DNA from: Halorubrum sp. Boch-26
GTDB taxonomy: Archaea > Halobacteriota > Halobacteria > Halobacteriales > Haloferacaceae
Direction: 5' to 3'
DNA: 63,944 nucleotides
Assembly (NCBI RefSeq): GCF_029889805.1
Contig: NZ_JARANT010000002.1
Location: 1 to 63,944, forward strand
The notes under the pieces were generated by a model, which ran no database searches, was not told the origin of the DNA, and saw nothing but the letters and a program-made list of their open reading frames with translations. A program made the position numbers and the translations under genes. This document shows, piece after piece, positions 1-8,593 of the stretch (position 1 is its first letter; each line of letters opens with the position of its first letter).

Positions 1-113
1 GCACAAAGTACTCAATCAGGTCCGCTTCCCGCTCCGTGAGGTCCGTGGTCCGGAACGCCGGAAAATACTCTGTCTCCGTGTAGCCCCACTGGTCCGTCTC
101 GTGGGATCGCTCG

Positions 114-956
114 TCAAACGAGGGCCGGGGCGACGCCGAGGGCAGCGGTCCCGAGAAGGACCGCGACGTATCCGGTAGCGACGAGGAATACCACGCGTCG
201 TGGATGGTCGACGAGGCCCCGACGGTGTCCAACTGCCGCGAGGTAGCCAGTCAGCGGCAACAGCTGGAGGGCGTGGAGGCCGACGAAGTGCGCCAGGCGG
301 AAGTCGCCGACGAGCTGCCAGCCGACGACCGGGACCGTCGGCTCCGCCGTCTCGACGACCCGAGACTGGATCGCGAGCATCGCCGCTCCTTCGAACGCGC
401 CGACGACGAACCACGCGATTCCGAGAAGGATCCCCGCGGCGAACGCCGGGTGGACGTCGAACTCGTTGCCGCGCGCCCGGACCGCCAGCGCGGCGATCGC
501 GACGGTGACGACGACGATTGTGACGCCCATGACTCCCCCGATCGCCACGTCAAGGACGGTCGCCCGATTGAAGTGGGACCCGACGCCGCGGGCGGCCTGT
601 CCGCCGATAAGGACGATTTCAAGGAGGAGACCGACGCCGACGACCCGGGAGACGCGGCGGCGAAACTCTGTGTTGACCGGGAGGTGGACACCGAGCCAGC
701 CGAGCGTCGCGCACACGAGCGCGATCGAGCCGGCGAACTTCGCCGGTTTGAGCCACGCCGGTTCCCCGTTGACGACCATTGGGTCCAAGACGATGCCGAC
801 GGCGAAGGCACCGAACAGGACGGCGTTGATCGCGGCCACGGCGGACAAAATCGGATCGCGGCGCCGCAGCTCTCCGATCGGCCCGGCGATCGTCCGCGCC
901 ATTACCCGCAGCGTCGTCCGTCCGCTCGTGGCCGCAGCGGCCGACTCGGAGTTCAT
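114..956 (-). CDS. polytopic membrane protein, unknown function
   Basis: A 280-residue protein with about seven hydrophobic segments (roughly residues 38-58, 72-90, 106-122, 136-158, 170-192, 220-240 and 256-276) joined by short charged loops. It is most likely an integral cytoplasmic-membrane protein. I see no transporter or enzyme motif. The start was taken at the first ATG of the frame; an in-frame ATG about 18 codons later (MARTIAGP) is an alternative. It is divergent from the HTH-10 regulator at 1033, and the two share a 76 bp intergenic region, so the regulator may control it (inference). Confidence 0.75.
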   Translation of the reverse strand: MNSESAAAATSGRTTLRVMARTIAGPIGELRRRDPILSAVAAINAVLFGAFAVGIVLDPMVVNGEPAWLKPAKFAGSIALVCATLGWLGVHLPVNTEFRRRVSRVVGVGLLLEIVLIGGQAARGVGSHFNRATVLDVAIGGVMGVTIVVVTVAIAALAVRARGNEFDVHPAFAAGILLGIAWFVVGAFEGAAMLAIQSRVVETAEPTVPVVGWQLVGDFRLAHFVGLHALQLLPLTGYLAAVGHRRGLVDHPRRVVFLVATGYVAVLLGTAALGVAPALV

Positions 957-1032
957 ACTACACTGTTGCCGGGCGATTCATGTGTGCGTAACCCCAACAT
1001 GTTGGTATCTGCCCGAAGCGGCAGTGACCAGC

Positions 1033-1668
1033 ATGATCGACGCCCGGTTCCGCATTCGTCTCCCGCCGGACCTGTACATCGCCGACCTGTCGGAGGCGTT
1101 CCCCGACGCGACCTTTCGCCTGCTGTCCGGCGTCCGCAGCGGCGCCACCGCGAAGGAACTCGGTGAGGTGCTGACTCGGACTCCCGGGTCGGTCGCGGCG
1201 GCGTTTCGCGAACACGATGCGATTGACGCGTACGAGGTGTTGGAACGCACCGACGACCGGCTCCTCGCGACGTACGAGACGACCGACATCGACCTCTACG
1301 CCTTCGTCGAAGCCGGAGGGTTCCCGCCCGAGTTTCCGATAGAAGTGCGGAACGGGTTCTACGAGTTCGACCTGACCGGCACTCGCAGGGAGTTCGATCA
1401 GCTCCGGAAGACGCTGGAAGCGAGCGGAATCGAGTACCAACTCCTCTCGAAAGTGAACAAGAAGCGGTCGGACCGACTCCTCACACGCCGACAAGAGGAG
1501 CTCCTCGCCGCCGGCCTCAGAGAGGGTTACTTCGAGGTCCCGCGAGGGTGTACGCTGGCGGATCTCGCCGACGCGGTCGGCGTGGACAAGTCGACCGCGA
1601 GCGGGATCGTCCGCCGGGCGCAGGCGCGGCTTATCGCGTGGTACCTGACCGACGTGAAGGTCGAGTGA
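1033..1668 (+). CDS. HTH-10 (Bat-type) family transcriptional regulator
   Basis: A 211-residue protein whose C-terminus (about residues 150-205) has the HTH-10 pattern: LTRRQEELL, then a G-Y-F-x-V-P-R-x-C-T-L-x-D-L-A stretch and a recognition helix around DKSTASGIVRRAQ. This domain is typical of bacterio-opsin-activator-like regulators in haloarchaea. The N-terminal part has no cysteine cluster or PAS/GAF domain that I can recognise. The ATG at 1033 was chosen because it gives the usual length for such regulators; the frame is open much further upstream only as a shadow of the opposite gene. It is divergent from the membrane protein ending at 956. Confidence 0.85.
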   Translation: MIDARFRIRLPPDLYIADLSEAFPDATFRLLSGVRSGATAKELGEVLTRTPGSVAAAFREHDAIDAYEVLERTDDRLLATYETTDIDLYAFVEAGGFPPEFPIEVRNGFYEFDLTGTRREFDQLRKTLEASGIEYQLLSKVNKKRSDRLLTRRQEELLAAGLREGYFEVPRGCTLADLADAVGVDKSTASGIVRRAQARLIAWYLTDVKVE

Positions 1669-1881
1669 CGGGCGGGTGGGTTCGCCACGAGTCTTTGCGC
1701 TGATCGAGATTTGAATCTCAAAGCCATGAGACTGTGAAACGGCCTCCAATCAGATTCGATTGATGCGATCGTAGACCGTTCATTCGTCTAATTGACTGAA
1801 GTGCCACTCCCATTCTTCAAATGAGGACTGGCTGGGTCCCAAGTCTTTCTGACTGAACTCTTGGATCCTGTGCTTTTCTAG
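1669..1881. other. non-coding gap before RadA-like relic
   Basis: No gene is visible here. The stretch ends in an in-frame TAG at 1879-1881 directly before the RadA-like relic, so the normal start of that gene is missing. Confidence 0.5.
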
Positions 1882-1884
1882 CCC

Positions 1885-2475
1885 GATTTCACGGAGCTCG
1901 CTCCGGGCGTCACGCACGTCGACGTCGACGACGACCTCGGTGTCACACCCGTCCAGGCGCTCCTTCTCGACCGCGTGCTCGGTAGCGACGGGCCGGCGTT
2001 CTGGGTCGACGGCGCGAACAGCGCGAACACGACTCGCCTCCGTGAGCTCGCCCCGGCCGATCGCGTGCTCGACCGCATCGAAGTGGCTCGCGGGTTCACG
2101 GCCCACCAGCACACCTCGCTCCTCGATCGGCTGGCCGGCCGGCTGGCCGCCCGAGCGTCGCCCTCGGTCGTCGTCGCGACCGGACTCGACGGGATGTACC
2201 GTGCCGCCGACGTCGACGGCGAACTCGCAGAGCAGCTGTTCGTCCGGGCGATCGCGTCGGTCGCTCGCGTCGCTCGCGTCCACGACGTGCCGGTCATCGT
2301 GACGCGATGCCGCGAGGACGACTTCTCGCGGCCGCTCCGCCGGTCCGCGAAGACGCACCTCCAGTGCCAAGAGACGGCCTTCGGACCGCGCTTCGAGGAC
2401 GCCGAGGGTACAGTAATGGGTCGGACGAACCCGACGTACCGGGACCAGTTACTCCCGCTCTCCCGGCTCTGTTGA
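1885..2475 (+). pseudogene. RadA/RecA-like haloarchaeal protein, truncated at both ends
   Basis: The reading frame contains the landmarks of a haloarchaeal RecA-superfamily protein of unknown role: ELAPGVTHVDVDD, a GPAFWVDGANSANT stretch, then L-x-R-I-x-V-A-R-G-F-T-A-H-Q-H, a VVVAT strand and VPVIVTRCREDDF. Coding similarity starts at about 1885, immediately after a TAG, with no start codon in the first 90 bp; the first GTG is at 1975. The 3' end runs into an IS6-like terminal repeat, and its stop codon (RLC-stop) is supplied by the repeat's CTCTGTTGA. I therefore call it a remnant. Expression of a shortened protein from GTG 1975 cannot be excluded. Confidence 0.6.
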
Positions 2476-2494
2476 AATCCTTAAGAACTGATAG
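2465..2494 (+). repeat. IS6-like terminal inverted repeat, end type B
   Basis: Begins GGCTCTGTTGAAATCCT and continues as AAGAACTGATAGG. The first 17 bp recur in inverted orientation at 3370. The inner part (AACTGATAG) matches the end at 11700 better than the ends at 3370 and 8166. The terminus resembles those of haloarchaeal IS6-family elements (family assignment is from memory). No transposase gene adjoins it. Confidence 0.6.
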
Positions 2495-2605
2495 GATCGG
2501 CGTGCGAGATACAGAGGATACAGTCAGCAACGACACATCCGCATTGTGTTTCCGATCATGACACCGTGGCCCGACTCTTTTAATAATTAGACCGTCTCCT
2601 GACAC

Positions 2606-3256
2606 ATGATGTCCCTGACTAACTCCCGGCTAGGCACCAGCCCCGTCCGTCGTGCCGCCTACGCAGTGGGGCTGATCGCACTGTTCGGTATCGCGTTCGG
2701 TTTCACTTGGTCGCAGGCTATCATCGTCACGGGTGTCGTGCTCGTGGGTGAATCTGCCGAACTCGCGCGTCCGTTGCCCGGACTGGATGAACGCCATTTC
2801 CGACTCGCGCTCGGCCTCGTTGCGGTAGCTGCCGGTGGGGTCGCCTATTGGGCGCAGGGGGACACGACTGTCACCGCGGTCGGAGTCGGCGGCGGTGGGT
2901 GGCTTATGATGGACGCACTCTATACAATCCGGGAAGGCATCCGGTCGGGCGACGACGGGATGGCCGACGCCGACTCCAGTGAACTGTTTCTGTCGATGCA
3001 GGTCGGCCACCTCATTGCCGAGGAACTGAAGGACGGCCCGAAGACGGTCCCGGAACTCGCTGATGCCTGTGACATGACCGAGTCACGTGTCCGCGAGGCA
3101 CTGGACTACCACAAGCAGGCGGACACCGTCTACAGGGACGGCGGTCAGTGGCTTCTTGACGAGTCGAAAATCGGGATATGGGCGTTCGTCAGGGACAACA
3201 CTCGGCGCGCTCTGGCCCGGCTTTTTCGTCCGTTCCGGCTATTCTCACCGTCGTAA
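2606..3256 (+). CDS. membrane protein with C-terminal winged-helix domain
   Basis: A 216-residue protein with three or four hydrophobic segments in residues 15-105. A soluble C-terminal half (about 125-195) reads as a winged helix: an IAEELKDGPKTVPELADACDMTESRVREALDYHK stretch followed by a short wing ending in W-L-L-D. This suggests a membrane-anchored transcription regulator. A TATA-like CTTTTAATAATT at 2577-2588 lies about 25 bp upstream of ATG 2606, so the transcript would be nearly leaderless; a second ATG follows at once. It is the only gene between the IS6-like ends. I do not recognise the family. Confidence 0.65.
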   Translation: MMSLTNSRLGTSPVRRAAYAVGLIALFGIAFGFTWSQAIIVTGVVLVGESAELARPLPGLDERHFRLALGLVAVAAGGVAYWAQGDTTVTAVGVGGGGWLMMDALYTIREGIRSGDDGMADADSSELFLSMQVGHLIAEELKDGPKTVPELADACDMTESRVREALDYHKQADTVYRDGGQWLLDESKIGIWAFVRDNTRRALARLFRPFRLFSPS

Positions 3257-3307
3257 CTATTTCTCATCAGTCCCTGTGCGAACTGCGGTGTGACGTCCGT
3301 TGCGAGA

Positions 3308-3370
3308 TACGCGCTCTGTATTCAGCAGAGCGCTGAGAACAGATCATCGGCTGAGGATTTCAACAGAGCC
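3308..3370 (-). repeat. IS6-like terminal inverted repeat, end type A
   Basis: Read on the minus strand it starts GGCTCTGTTGAAATCCTCAG. About 60 bp, including a CTGAATACAGAGCGCG subterminal block, match the end at 8166-8226 with few differences. It is therefore the same end type as the 8166 repeat, in opposite orientation. Confidence 0.65.
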
Positions 3371-3707
3371 GCTCGACCCCAAACTGCTCCGGGCTCACGT
3401 TCTCATACATCTCCATCTGGTCGTAGAACTCATCAGTCACCGTGTTGGGAATCGTAACGCGAAATTGCCGCTCCTCCCTCGGCTCACGGCTCGTTACAAC
3501 CAACTCGTCCACGTCGAGATCGGGACTGAGCGGGCTGGAGAACTTCGGTTCGCGGAGACAGTGGATGTGATTGAGCGGAAACGTGTGCGCCTTCACCACG
3601 TCGTCGACGTAACGCGTCTTGATCCCGACAGTATCGAACGGGTCAAAGCCGACCGGATCGGGAATTGAGCCGTCGGCGTTGCGGACGAGTTCCTGCACCT
3701 TCGTCAT
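3360..3707 (-). pseudogene. hypothetical protein, 3' end cut by IS6-like repeat
   Basis: A frame of 115 residues beginning MTKVQELVRNADGS. The composition is haloarchaeal (acidic; a DLDVDELVVTSREPREE stretch), and the frame has no recognisable domain. Its last residues and stop (ERLC-stop) lie inside the terminal repeat at 3370, so the real C-terminus is lost. The ATG at 3707 follows a low-GC stretch. It may be a fragment of a longer protein; I do not recognise it. Confidence 0.45.
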
Positions 3708-4298
3708 GCACCGATCGACACAGATATTCTTCAAAAGTGTACTCAGAACCCGGACTGAAAGTGGAAGTGTACACACGTCGACGCGCCTCCCCGCACGCCG
3801 GCGCGTGGCGTCGCGCATCCCGGGGGACCCCTGTGCGCTACTCCGACACGCGCGCGTATCTGCGTCGTCGATCGCCGCGCCCGCTCGCCGATCGGCCGCG
3901 ATATCGGCTGTCGTGGAGTCCTCGCTTCGAGCGCGAAGATACGGCCGTCCGCTGACTCGTGGGCTCGATCGCTCCACAACTGACAAGTATTGCATCCGTT
4001 CGCAGGGCGAACGCACGGCGATTTCGCCGCAGATAGCTGAATGTATGCCGTGTTTGTCGGTCGAAACGGCGATATATGCGATCATATTCGATATTATGGG
4101 CAAAGATATTCGGATGCTGGCCGATTTACCTCCTGTTCCGCACGTCACGCGTCTCGGAAGATGGTGTCGGGTGAGACAGAGGAATGACCCCCAGCCATGT
4201 ACGTGTAGTCGACTGACGATTGATGCTCGACGCACGGTCCAGATACGCCGCCGATGCGACCGGACCGACGGGCGAACATCACGTCCGACCCACACGCC
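3708..4298. other. intergenic region upstream of TRAP operon
   Basis: 590 bp with no convincing gene. It contains AT-rich patches around 4060-4115 (ATATATGCGATCATATTCG and similar) that could hold promoter or operator sites for the TRAP operon. I see no clear hairpin or long repeat. Confidence 0.4.
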
Positions 4299-5582
4299 AT
4301 GAGAGACGAACACACTGACGGACGCGACGCATTGACCGGCCACTCCAGACGCGACCTCCTCAGGACGGCTTCGATCGGCGCCCTCGCTGCCGGGTTCTCC
4401 GGCTGTCTGGGCGGCGCGGCTAGCGGCACCGACACGACCAGTAGTGGCGCCGGTGCCACAGCCCGCTGGGCCGGCACTCAGAACCCCGATACGACGTGCT
4501 GGGACTTCGACGAGAACCAGTCCGAAGGGTCGGAGGGCTGTGGACTCGTCTATCCCGTCTTCGAGCTCAAGCGGCGACTCGACGCGCGAGAAGATGCCCC
4601 GGACATGGCCCTCGTCGACAGCAAGGAACTCTGCAGCGAGCAGTCCTGCATGTCGAAGCTCGACTCGAAGGTGATTCAGTTGGGTAGCAGTTCGGTCGCC
4701 AACTCCGCGAAAATATGGCCGGAGAACGAAATCTGGAGCATCCCGTACACGTTCCCTGTCCACCAGCGGGCCTCCATCGGCTACAGTTTCGTCCACCCGA
4801 CCACATGGGAGGACTACTGGGTGCCCTTCGCGAAGAAGTACAACGTCGTCCCGATCGGCTTCGATCCGCCGGGCTACCGCGCGCACCTCATCGGTACGGG
4901 CAGCGACCCCGGCACCCCGGTCACCTCGCCCGCCGATTTCGAGAATCGAAAGATCCGCACCACCCAGAGCGAGGTCATCTCAACGGCATTCGACGAACTC
5001 GGAATGAACCCGACCACCATTTCCTTCTCCGACACGCTCCAAGGGATGAAGTCGGGCGTCGTCGACGGCCTAGAGATCATCACGCCCTACGCCGTCGCGG
5101 CCCAGATCACGTCGATTACCGCGCAGGTGACGCTGACCCAGTGGGCACCCGGTCTCGACCCCATCTGGTGTCGCGTCGACTTCCTCAAGGGCCTCTCGGA
5201 GGCCGAACGGACGGCGTTCGCGGAGGTCACGGCCGACCTCGCCGAGCAGAGCATCCAGCGCACCGATCGGATGTACGAGCGCTTCCAGGGGCTCAGCCCC
5301 GACGCACCGGTCGAGGGCTCGAACTTCCACACACAGGGCCCCGACGACGAACCGGTGCAGGTCAACTGGCTGAGCGAAGAGGATCTCGACGCGTGGCGGG
5401 CACCCGTCAATCCGGCCGACAACCGCGACCTCTACAACGACGCGATCGGTCGGGTTCACGACGAGTTCACGGACGGGTTCTTCGACCAACTCCACGACAT
5501 CGCCCGCGAGAGCGGCGTGCCCGACCAGTCGAAGAACTTCACCCTCGACGCCTGGTGGGACGACTATCTGGATCGAATCTAA
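4299..5582 (+). CDS. TRAP transporter solute-binding protein, DctP family
   Basis: A 427-residue substrate-binding lipoprotein of a tripartite (TRAP) transporter. The N-terminus has a Tat motif (SRRDLL) followed by a hydrophobic stretch and a lipobox ending at FSGC, so it should be exported folded and lipid-anchored on the outer face. The body shows DctP landmarks: IWSIPYTF, then an FxNRKIR-like block (FENRKIRTTQSEV), LGMNPTTISFSDTLQGMKSGVVDGLE and an ALWAV-like W-x-D segment. This class usually binds organic acids by a conserved arginine; the substrate cannot be read here. The ATG at 4299 places the Tat motif correctly. It heads a three-gene operon with dctQ and dctM. Confidence 0.9.
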   Translation: MRDEHTDGRDALTGHSRRDLLRTASIGALAAGFSGCLGGAASGTDTTSSGAGATARWAGTQNPDTTCWDFDENQSEGSEGCGLVYPVFELKRRLDAREDAPDMALVDSKELCSEQSCMSKLDSKVIQLGSSSVANSAKIWPENEIWSIPYTFPVHQRASIGYSFVHPTTWEDYWVPFAKKYNVVPIGFDPPGYRAHLIGTGSDPGTPVTSPADFENRKIRTTQSEVISTAFDELGMNPTTISFSDTLQGMKSGVVDGLEIITPYAVAAQITSITAQVTLTQWAPGLDPIWCRVDFLKGLSEAERTAFAEVTADLAEQSIQRTDRMYERFQGLSPDAPVEGSNFHTQGPDDEPVQVNWLSEEDLDAWRAPVNPADNRDLYNDAIGRVHDEFTDGFFDQLHDIARESGVPDQSKNFTLDAWWDDYLDRI

Positions 5583-5589
5583 GTCGCCG

Positions 5590-6165
5590 ATGTCGACCAC
5601 ACTCTTCCGGTATCTCAGGATTCTCCTCGACCCGGAACGGCTGCAGGAGACGCGTCTCGGTCCCGTCGAGCGCAACCTCGAACTCTTCCTCGGCGGGACG
5701 CTTCTCGTCGCCTACGGGCTGGTGATCGGGTTCTCAGTCATCCAGCGCACCCTGACCGGCGAGCAGGCGCTGTGGGCACAGGAGAGTGCCATCGGGATGT
5801 TCGTCTGGGTCGCCTGGCTCTCCGTGGCGTACGTGATTCGCAACGAGGACCACTTGCGGTTCACGATGGTACTCGCCGATCTGTCGAACACTGGCCGGTA
5901 CGTCGTCTACTGTGTCGAGTGGCTCTGCTGGCTCGCTTTCGCGGGCATCGTGTTCGTCTACTCCCTCCCTGTCTTCGGCGACTTCCTCAGCCGTGGCGGG
6001 ACGATCACGGGCACGCCGGTCCCCGACGCAATCACGTATCTGGCGGTGACGGTCGGCGTCGCACTCGTGCTCTTTCGTGTCGCCGAGCAGATGCTCTGGG
6101 TGACGTACGCCTTTCGCCGCGGCGACGACATCACCTACGCGGACGGCGAGGTGGTGGGCGAGTGA
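5590..6165 (+). CDS. TRAP transporter small permease, DctQ family
   Basis: A 191-residue protein with four transmembrane helices (about 40-60, 75-95, 112-135 and 150-170). It contains a W-A-Q-E-x-A-x-x-x-F-V-W-V-x-x-L-x-x-A-Y pattern and a downstream R-x-x-x-H-L-R-F-type block (RNEDHLRFTMVLADL), typical of DctQ. It bridges the binding protein and the large permease. It starts 7 bp after the dctP stop, and its TGA overlaps the GTG start of dctM, which indicates translational coupling. Confidence 0.9.
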   Translation: MSTTLFRYLRILLDPERLQETRLGPVERNLELFLGGTLLVAYGLVIGFSVIQRTLTGEQALWAQESAIGMFVWVAWLSVAYVIRNEDHLRFTMVLADLSNTGRYVVYCVEWLCWLAFAGIVFVYSLPVFGDFLSRGGTITGTPVPDAITYLAVTVGVALVLFRVAEQMLWVTYAFRRGDDITYADGEVVGE

Positions 6166-7472
6166 TCCCCCTACAGGCTGGTGTTGCCGGCCTCCCTCCG
6201 GGCGTCGCGCTCTCGGTTCTGACCCTCGTCGCCGTCGTCCTGTTCGTCGTCGGGGTACCGATCCTACTGGTGTTCTCGACGTGGGCCATCGGCTTCACCC
6301 TCGTCTTCCCCGTCTTCAGTCTGCGGAACGTGGCACTCGTCTCGTACTATCAGCTCTGGACGTTCCCGCTGACGGCTGTCCCGCTGTTCATCCTCGTCGG
6401 CGCCCTCGTCAACCAGTTACAGATCGCTCGCGACATCATCAACATGTCCCGCTCGCTCGCGGGGTGGCTTCCCGGTAGCTCGGCGAACACGGCGCTTGTC
6501 ACTGCTGGCGTCTTTTCCGCCATCACGGGATCGAACGCCGCGACGACGGCGTCCGTGGGCGAGGCCTTCACCGACGAACTCAACGAGGAGGGGTACGACC
6601 CCGTGTTCAGCGCCGCCACGATCGCTGCTGGCGGCACTCTGGGCATCATCATCCCGCCGAGCGTCCTCTTTATCCTCTACGGCGTCACGTTCAACCTCTC
6701 CGTCTCGGAACTGTTCGTCGCCGGCATCCTGCCCGGTATTCTGATGCTCGGCGGACTCATCGTGACGGCGACACTCATCTCCCGGAAGCGAGACTACGGA
6801 GTGTCCGACTACTCGTTCAGCCTCACGTCCGTCTTCCGGTCGATGTTCCGGGCGCGGAACTCCCTGCTCACTATCGTCGTCCTGCTAGGTGGCATCTTCA
6901 CCGGCCTGTTCACCCCCTCGGAATCGGCCTCCATCGCCATCCTCTTTGTCGTCACAGCTGAGTTTCTCTCCGGGAACATCGACGATTTTGAGTTTGTGAC
7001 GGAGTCCGTCCAACTCACCGTCTACCTCGTCGGCATCATCATTCCGGTGTTGATCACGTCGATCATGATCCAGCAGAGCCTCTCCTTTCTCAGCCTGCAG
7101 GATCTGGTCTCGAACGCCATTCTGGCGCTCGATTCGCCCGTTCTCGTCGGCGTCGCGTTGCTCGTCGTCATGCTCCTGAGCGGGTCGATCCTGGCATCGA
7201 TTCCGAACATGATCCTCACCGCGCCGCTCTTGGCGCCTGCCGCTTTCTCCCTCGGTATCTCGCCGCTCATGTGGGGCGTGATCTTCATGATCAGCGACGC
7301 CATCGGCTTCATCACACCGCCGTACGGTCTCAACCTCTACATCATGAGCAGTATCACCGACATCGACTACATCAAAATCGCCCGCGCCGCCTTCCCCTAC
7401 TTCATCGTGTTGACCTCGGTGCTTGTGCTGTTTTTCGTCTTCCCCGAGGCGAACGTGCTCGCCGCGGACTGA
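6162..7472 (+). CDS. TRAP transporter large permease, DctM family
   Basis: A 436-residue membrane protein with roughly 11-12 hydrophobic segments. DctM motifs are visible: PLFILVGALVNQ, SGSNAATTASVGEAF, G-T-L-G-I-I-I-P-P-S-V-L-F-I-L-Y-G and the C-terminal ITPPYGLNLYIMSSI. It forms the sodium-coupled channel for the substrate delivered by the 4299 protein. The GTG at 6162 was chosen because it overlaps the dctQ stop by 3 bp and places the first helix at the N-terminus. The frame is open further upstream only as a shadow of dctQ. Confidence 0.92.
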   Translation: MIPLQAGVAGLPPGVALSVLTLVAVVLFVVGVPILLVFSTWAIGFTLVFPVFSLRNVALVSYYQLWTFPLTAVPLFILVGALVNQLQIARDIINMSRSLAGWLPGSSANTALVTAGVFSAITGSNAATTASVGEAFTDELNEEGYDPVFSAATIAAGGTLGIIIPPSVLFILYGVTFNLSVSELFVAGILPGILMLGGLIVTATLISRKRDYGVSDYSFSLTSVFRSMFRARNSLLTIVVLLGGIFTGLFTPSESASIAILFVVTAEFLSGNIDDFEFVTESVQLTVYLVGIIIPVLITSIMIQQSLSFLSLQDLVSNAILALDSPVLVGVALLVVMLLSGSILASIPNMILTAPLLAPAAFSLGISPLMWGVIFMISDAIGFITPPYGLNLYIMSSITDIDYIKIARAAFPYFIVLTSVLVLFFVFPEANVLAAD

Positions 7473-7507
7473 CCATCCGCGGGGACCGGCCTTCGTCGCA
7501 TGACGCG

Positions 7508-7517
7508 GCATATATGT
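7508..7517 (+). promoter_or_regulatory. TATA box of DsrE-like gene
   Basis: GCATATATGT is centred 28 bp upstream of ATG 7541, the spacing expected for a leaderless haloarchaeal transcript. The downstream gene therefore seems to have its own promoter despite closely following the TRAP operon. Confidence 0.5.
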
Positions 7518-7540
7518 AGCCGACCGGCCAACGGTGAGCC

Positions 7541-7897
7541 ATGTTTCTGTTGTTGACCGCGGGCCCGGACGACGCCGACGCGGCTCTCCCCTTCGTCGCC
7601 GCCAAGGGAGCACTGGCCGACGGCGACGACGTGTCTATCGTGGCTATGGCCGATGCCGTCCACCTCCTGACGACCGACACCGACCGCCACGCCATCGACG
7701 CATCGGGGCTACCCACCGTCGGGCAGACTGTCGAGCGACTCCGCGACGCCGACGCTCTCGCGGACGCCGTCGCCCTGCGCGACTGCTGTGCCGCCCGCGA
7801 CATCGACGAGGCTGACCTGGTCGACTGGGCGACGATGGACGACGAACGCGCGGTACCCCGACTCGCGGCCGCTCACGACACCACGTTATCCTTCTAA
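7541..7897 (+). CDS. DsrE family protein
   Basis: A 118-residue protein with the small alpha/beta fold signature of the DsrE/F-like family: an MFLLLTAGPDDADAALPFVAAKGAL start, a DDVSIVAMADAVHLL middle and a conserved RDCCAARDIDEADL segment with paired cysteines near residue 90. Relatives act in sulfur relay or bind small sulfur compounds. The paired cysteines fit that, but the role here is not known. It follows the TRAP operon by 68 bp and has its own TATA box. Confidence 0.7.
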   Translation: MFLLLTAGPDDADAALPFVAAKGALADGDDVSIVAMADAVHLLTTDTDRHAIDASGLPTVGQTVERLRDADALADAVALRDCCAARDIDEADLVDWATMDDERAVPRLAAAHDTTLSF

Positions 7898-8031
7898 CCC
7901 GGCCGCGGCTACCACCCCCACAATCTAGACGCCTTCCAGATCGATTTTCGCGGAATTATATCTGGAGATCGAGAAATATCTATTCCCCTTCCGGCACCGG
8001 TATCGGTCTGAGCGACACGCCCCTGCTCGCT

Positions 8032-8175
8032 ATGACAGCACCCGCACCGACTCGACGACGACTACTCCGCGCCGGGGCCACACTCGGCGCGGGAGACATC
8101 GGCCTCGACCTCGGCCGCTCGGTTGCGGCGAACCTAGGCGAACTTGTTTCAGGTTACGTAGAGTTGCTCTGTTGA
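8032..8175 (+). pseudogene. Tat-exported protein, truncated after signal region by IS6-like repeat
   Basis: A 47-codon frame beginning MTAPAPTRRRLLRAGATLGAG. It has an RR-x-LL Tat motif and a hydrophobic stretch, as at the start of a secreted protein. After 40 residues it runs into the terminal repeat at 8166, which supplies the stop (ELLC-stop). Only the export signal remains, so it is a broken gene rather than a small protein. Confidence 0.6.
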
Positions 8176-8226
8176 AATCCTCAACCGGTGAGATGTTCTC
8201 AGCGTTCTACTGAATACAGAGCGCGA
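8166..8226 (+). repeat. IS6-like terminal inverted repeat, end type A
   Basis: Begins GCTCTGTTGAAATCCTCAAC and continues through GAATACAGAGCGCG. It matches the minus-strand end at 3370-3308 over about 60 bp. It truncates the Tat-signal gene on its left. Confidence 0.65.
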
Positions 8227-8593
8227 ATGTGGCACTACGCACGAGCCAATATGCGGAAGTTTCTCGGCGCGGTCGAGTTCGCGACGAACACGTTGGAGTT
8301 CGGGGTCGCGGCCGAACTTGACGAGCGCGGCTAAGGCGAGCGCTCGAACGAACGGATCGGTGCCGATGCGTGTGTGAGCTGGGCCGCCCGTGAGGAGCTG
8401 ATCTCACTGGCGGCCCGCCTCGAGGTGGAGATGGATCTGGTCGGGGCGCACGTGCTTGCGATGGACACACCGCCTGCGGCGCAGTTCGGCCGGTGAGTGC
8501 GGACGGCGAGCACTACCTGAGGTGATGCCGACCAGCCATCCGATCTCCGAAGGGGCATCGCCTGTCAGGCGACCGTCCCTGGGAGAGCGGCCG
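8227..8593. other. gap downstream of monooxygenase gene
   Basis: About 370 bp with no supported gene. Plus-strand reading gives a short MWHYARANMRKFLG frame and, after a stop, further open sequence. I cannot match either to a family. It may be residue of the imported segment. Confidence 0.35.

Larger units (their letters stand above)
2465..3370. mobile_element. transposase-less segment bounded by IS6-like inverted repeats
   Basis: A 906 bp segment bounded by inverted GGCTCTGTTGAAATCCT termini. Its only gene is a membrane/winged-helix protein, not a transposase. I see no 8 bp target duplication: CTCTCCCG flanks the left side and CGCTCGAC the right. The two ends may therefore come from separate insertions or a later deletion. 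Genes on both sides are cut at the repeats. Confidence 0.5.

Noticed and set aside
1-113. Minus-strand open frame containing a DQWGYTETEYFPAF stretch running off the left edge
   Set aside because: It looks like real protein but has no start codon downstream of 114-956 and is cut by the window edge. A gene or fragment is possible but cannot be supported.
204-1166. Long plus-strand frames opposite the 114-956 gene
   Set aside because: Arg/Asp-rich translation without hydrophobic segments; the minus-strand frame has clear membrane helices.
3619-4302. Plus-strand frame of about 227 codons
   Set aside because: Composition rich in Arg/Ser/Cys, no haloarchaeal signature, and it overlaps the TRAP gene start and the 3707 gene.
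8207-8470. Possible transposase fragment beside the IS6-like end
   Set aside because: Neither strand shows a DDE motif or helix-turn-helix; the frame is broken by stops.
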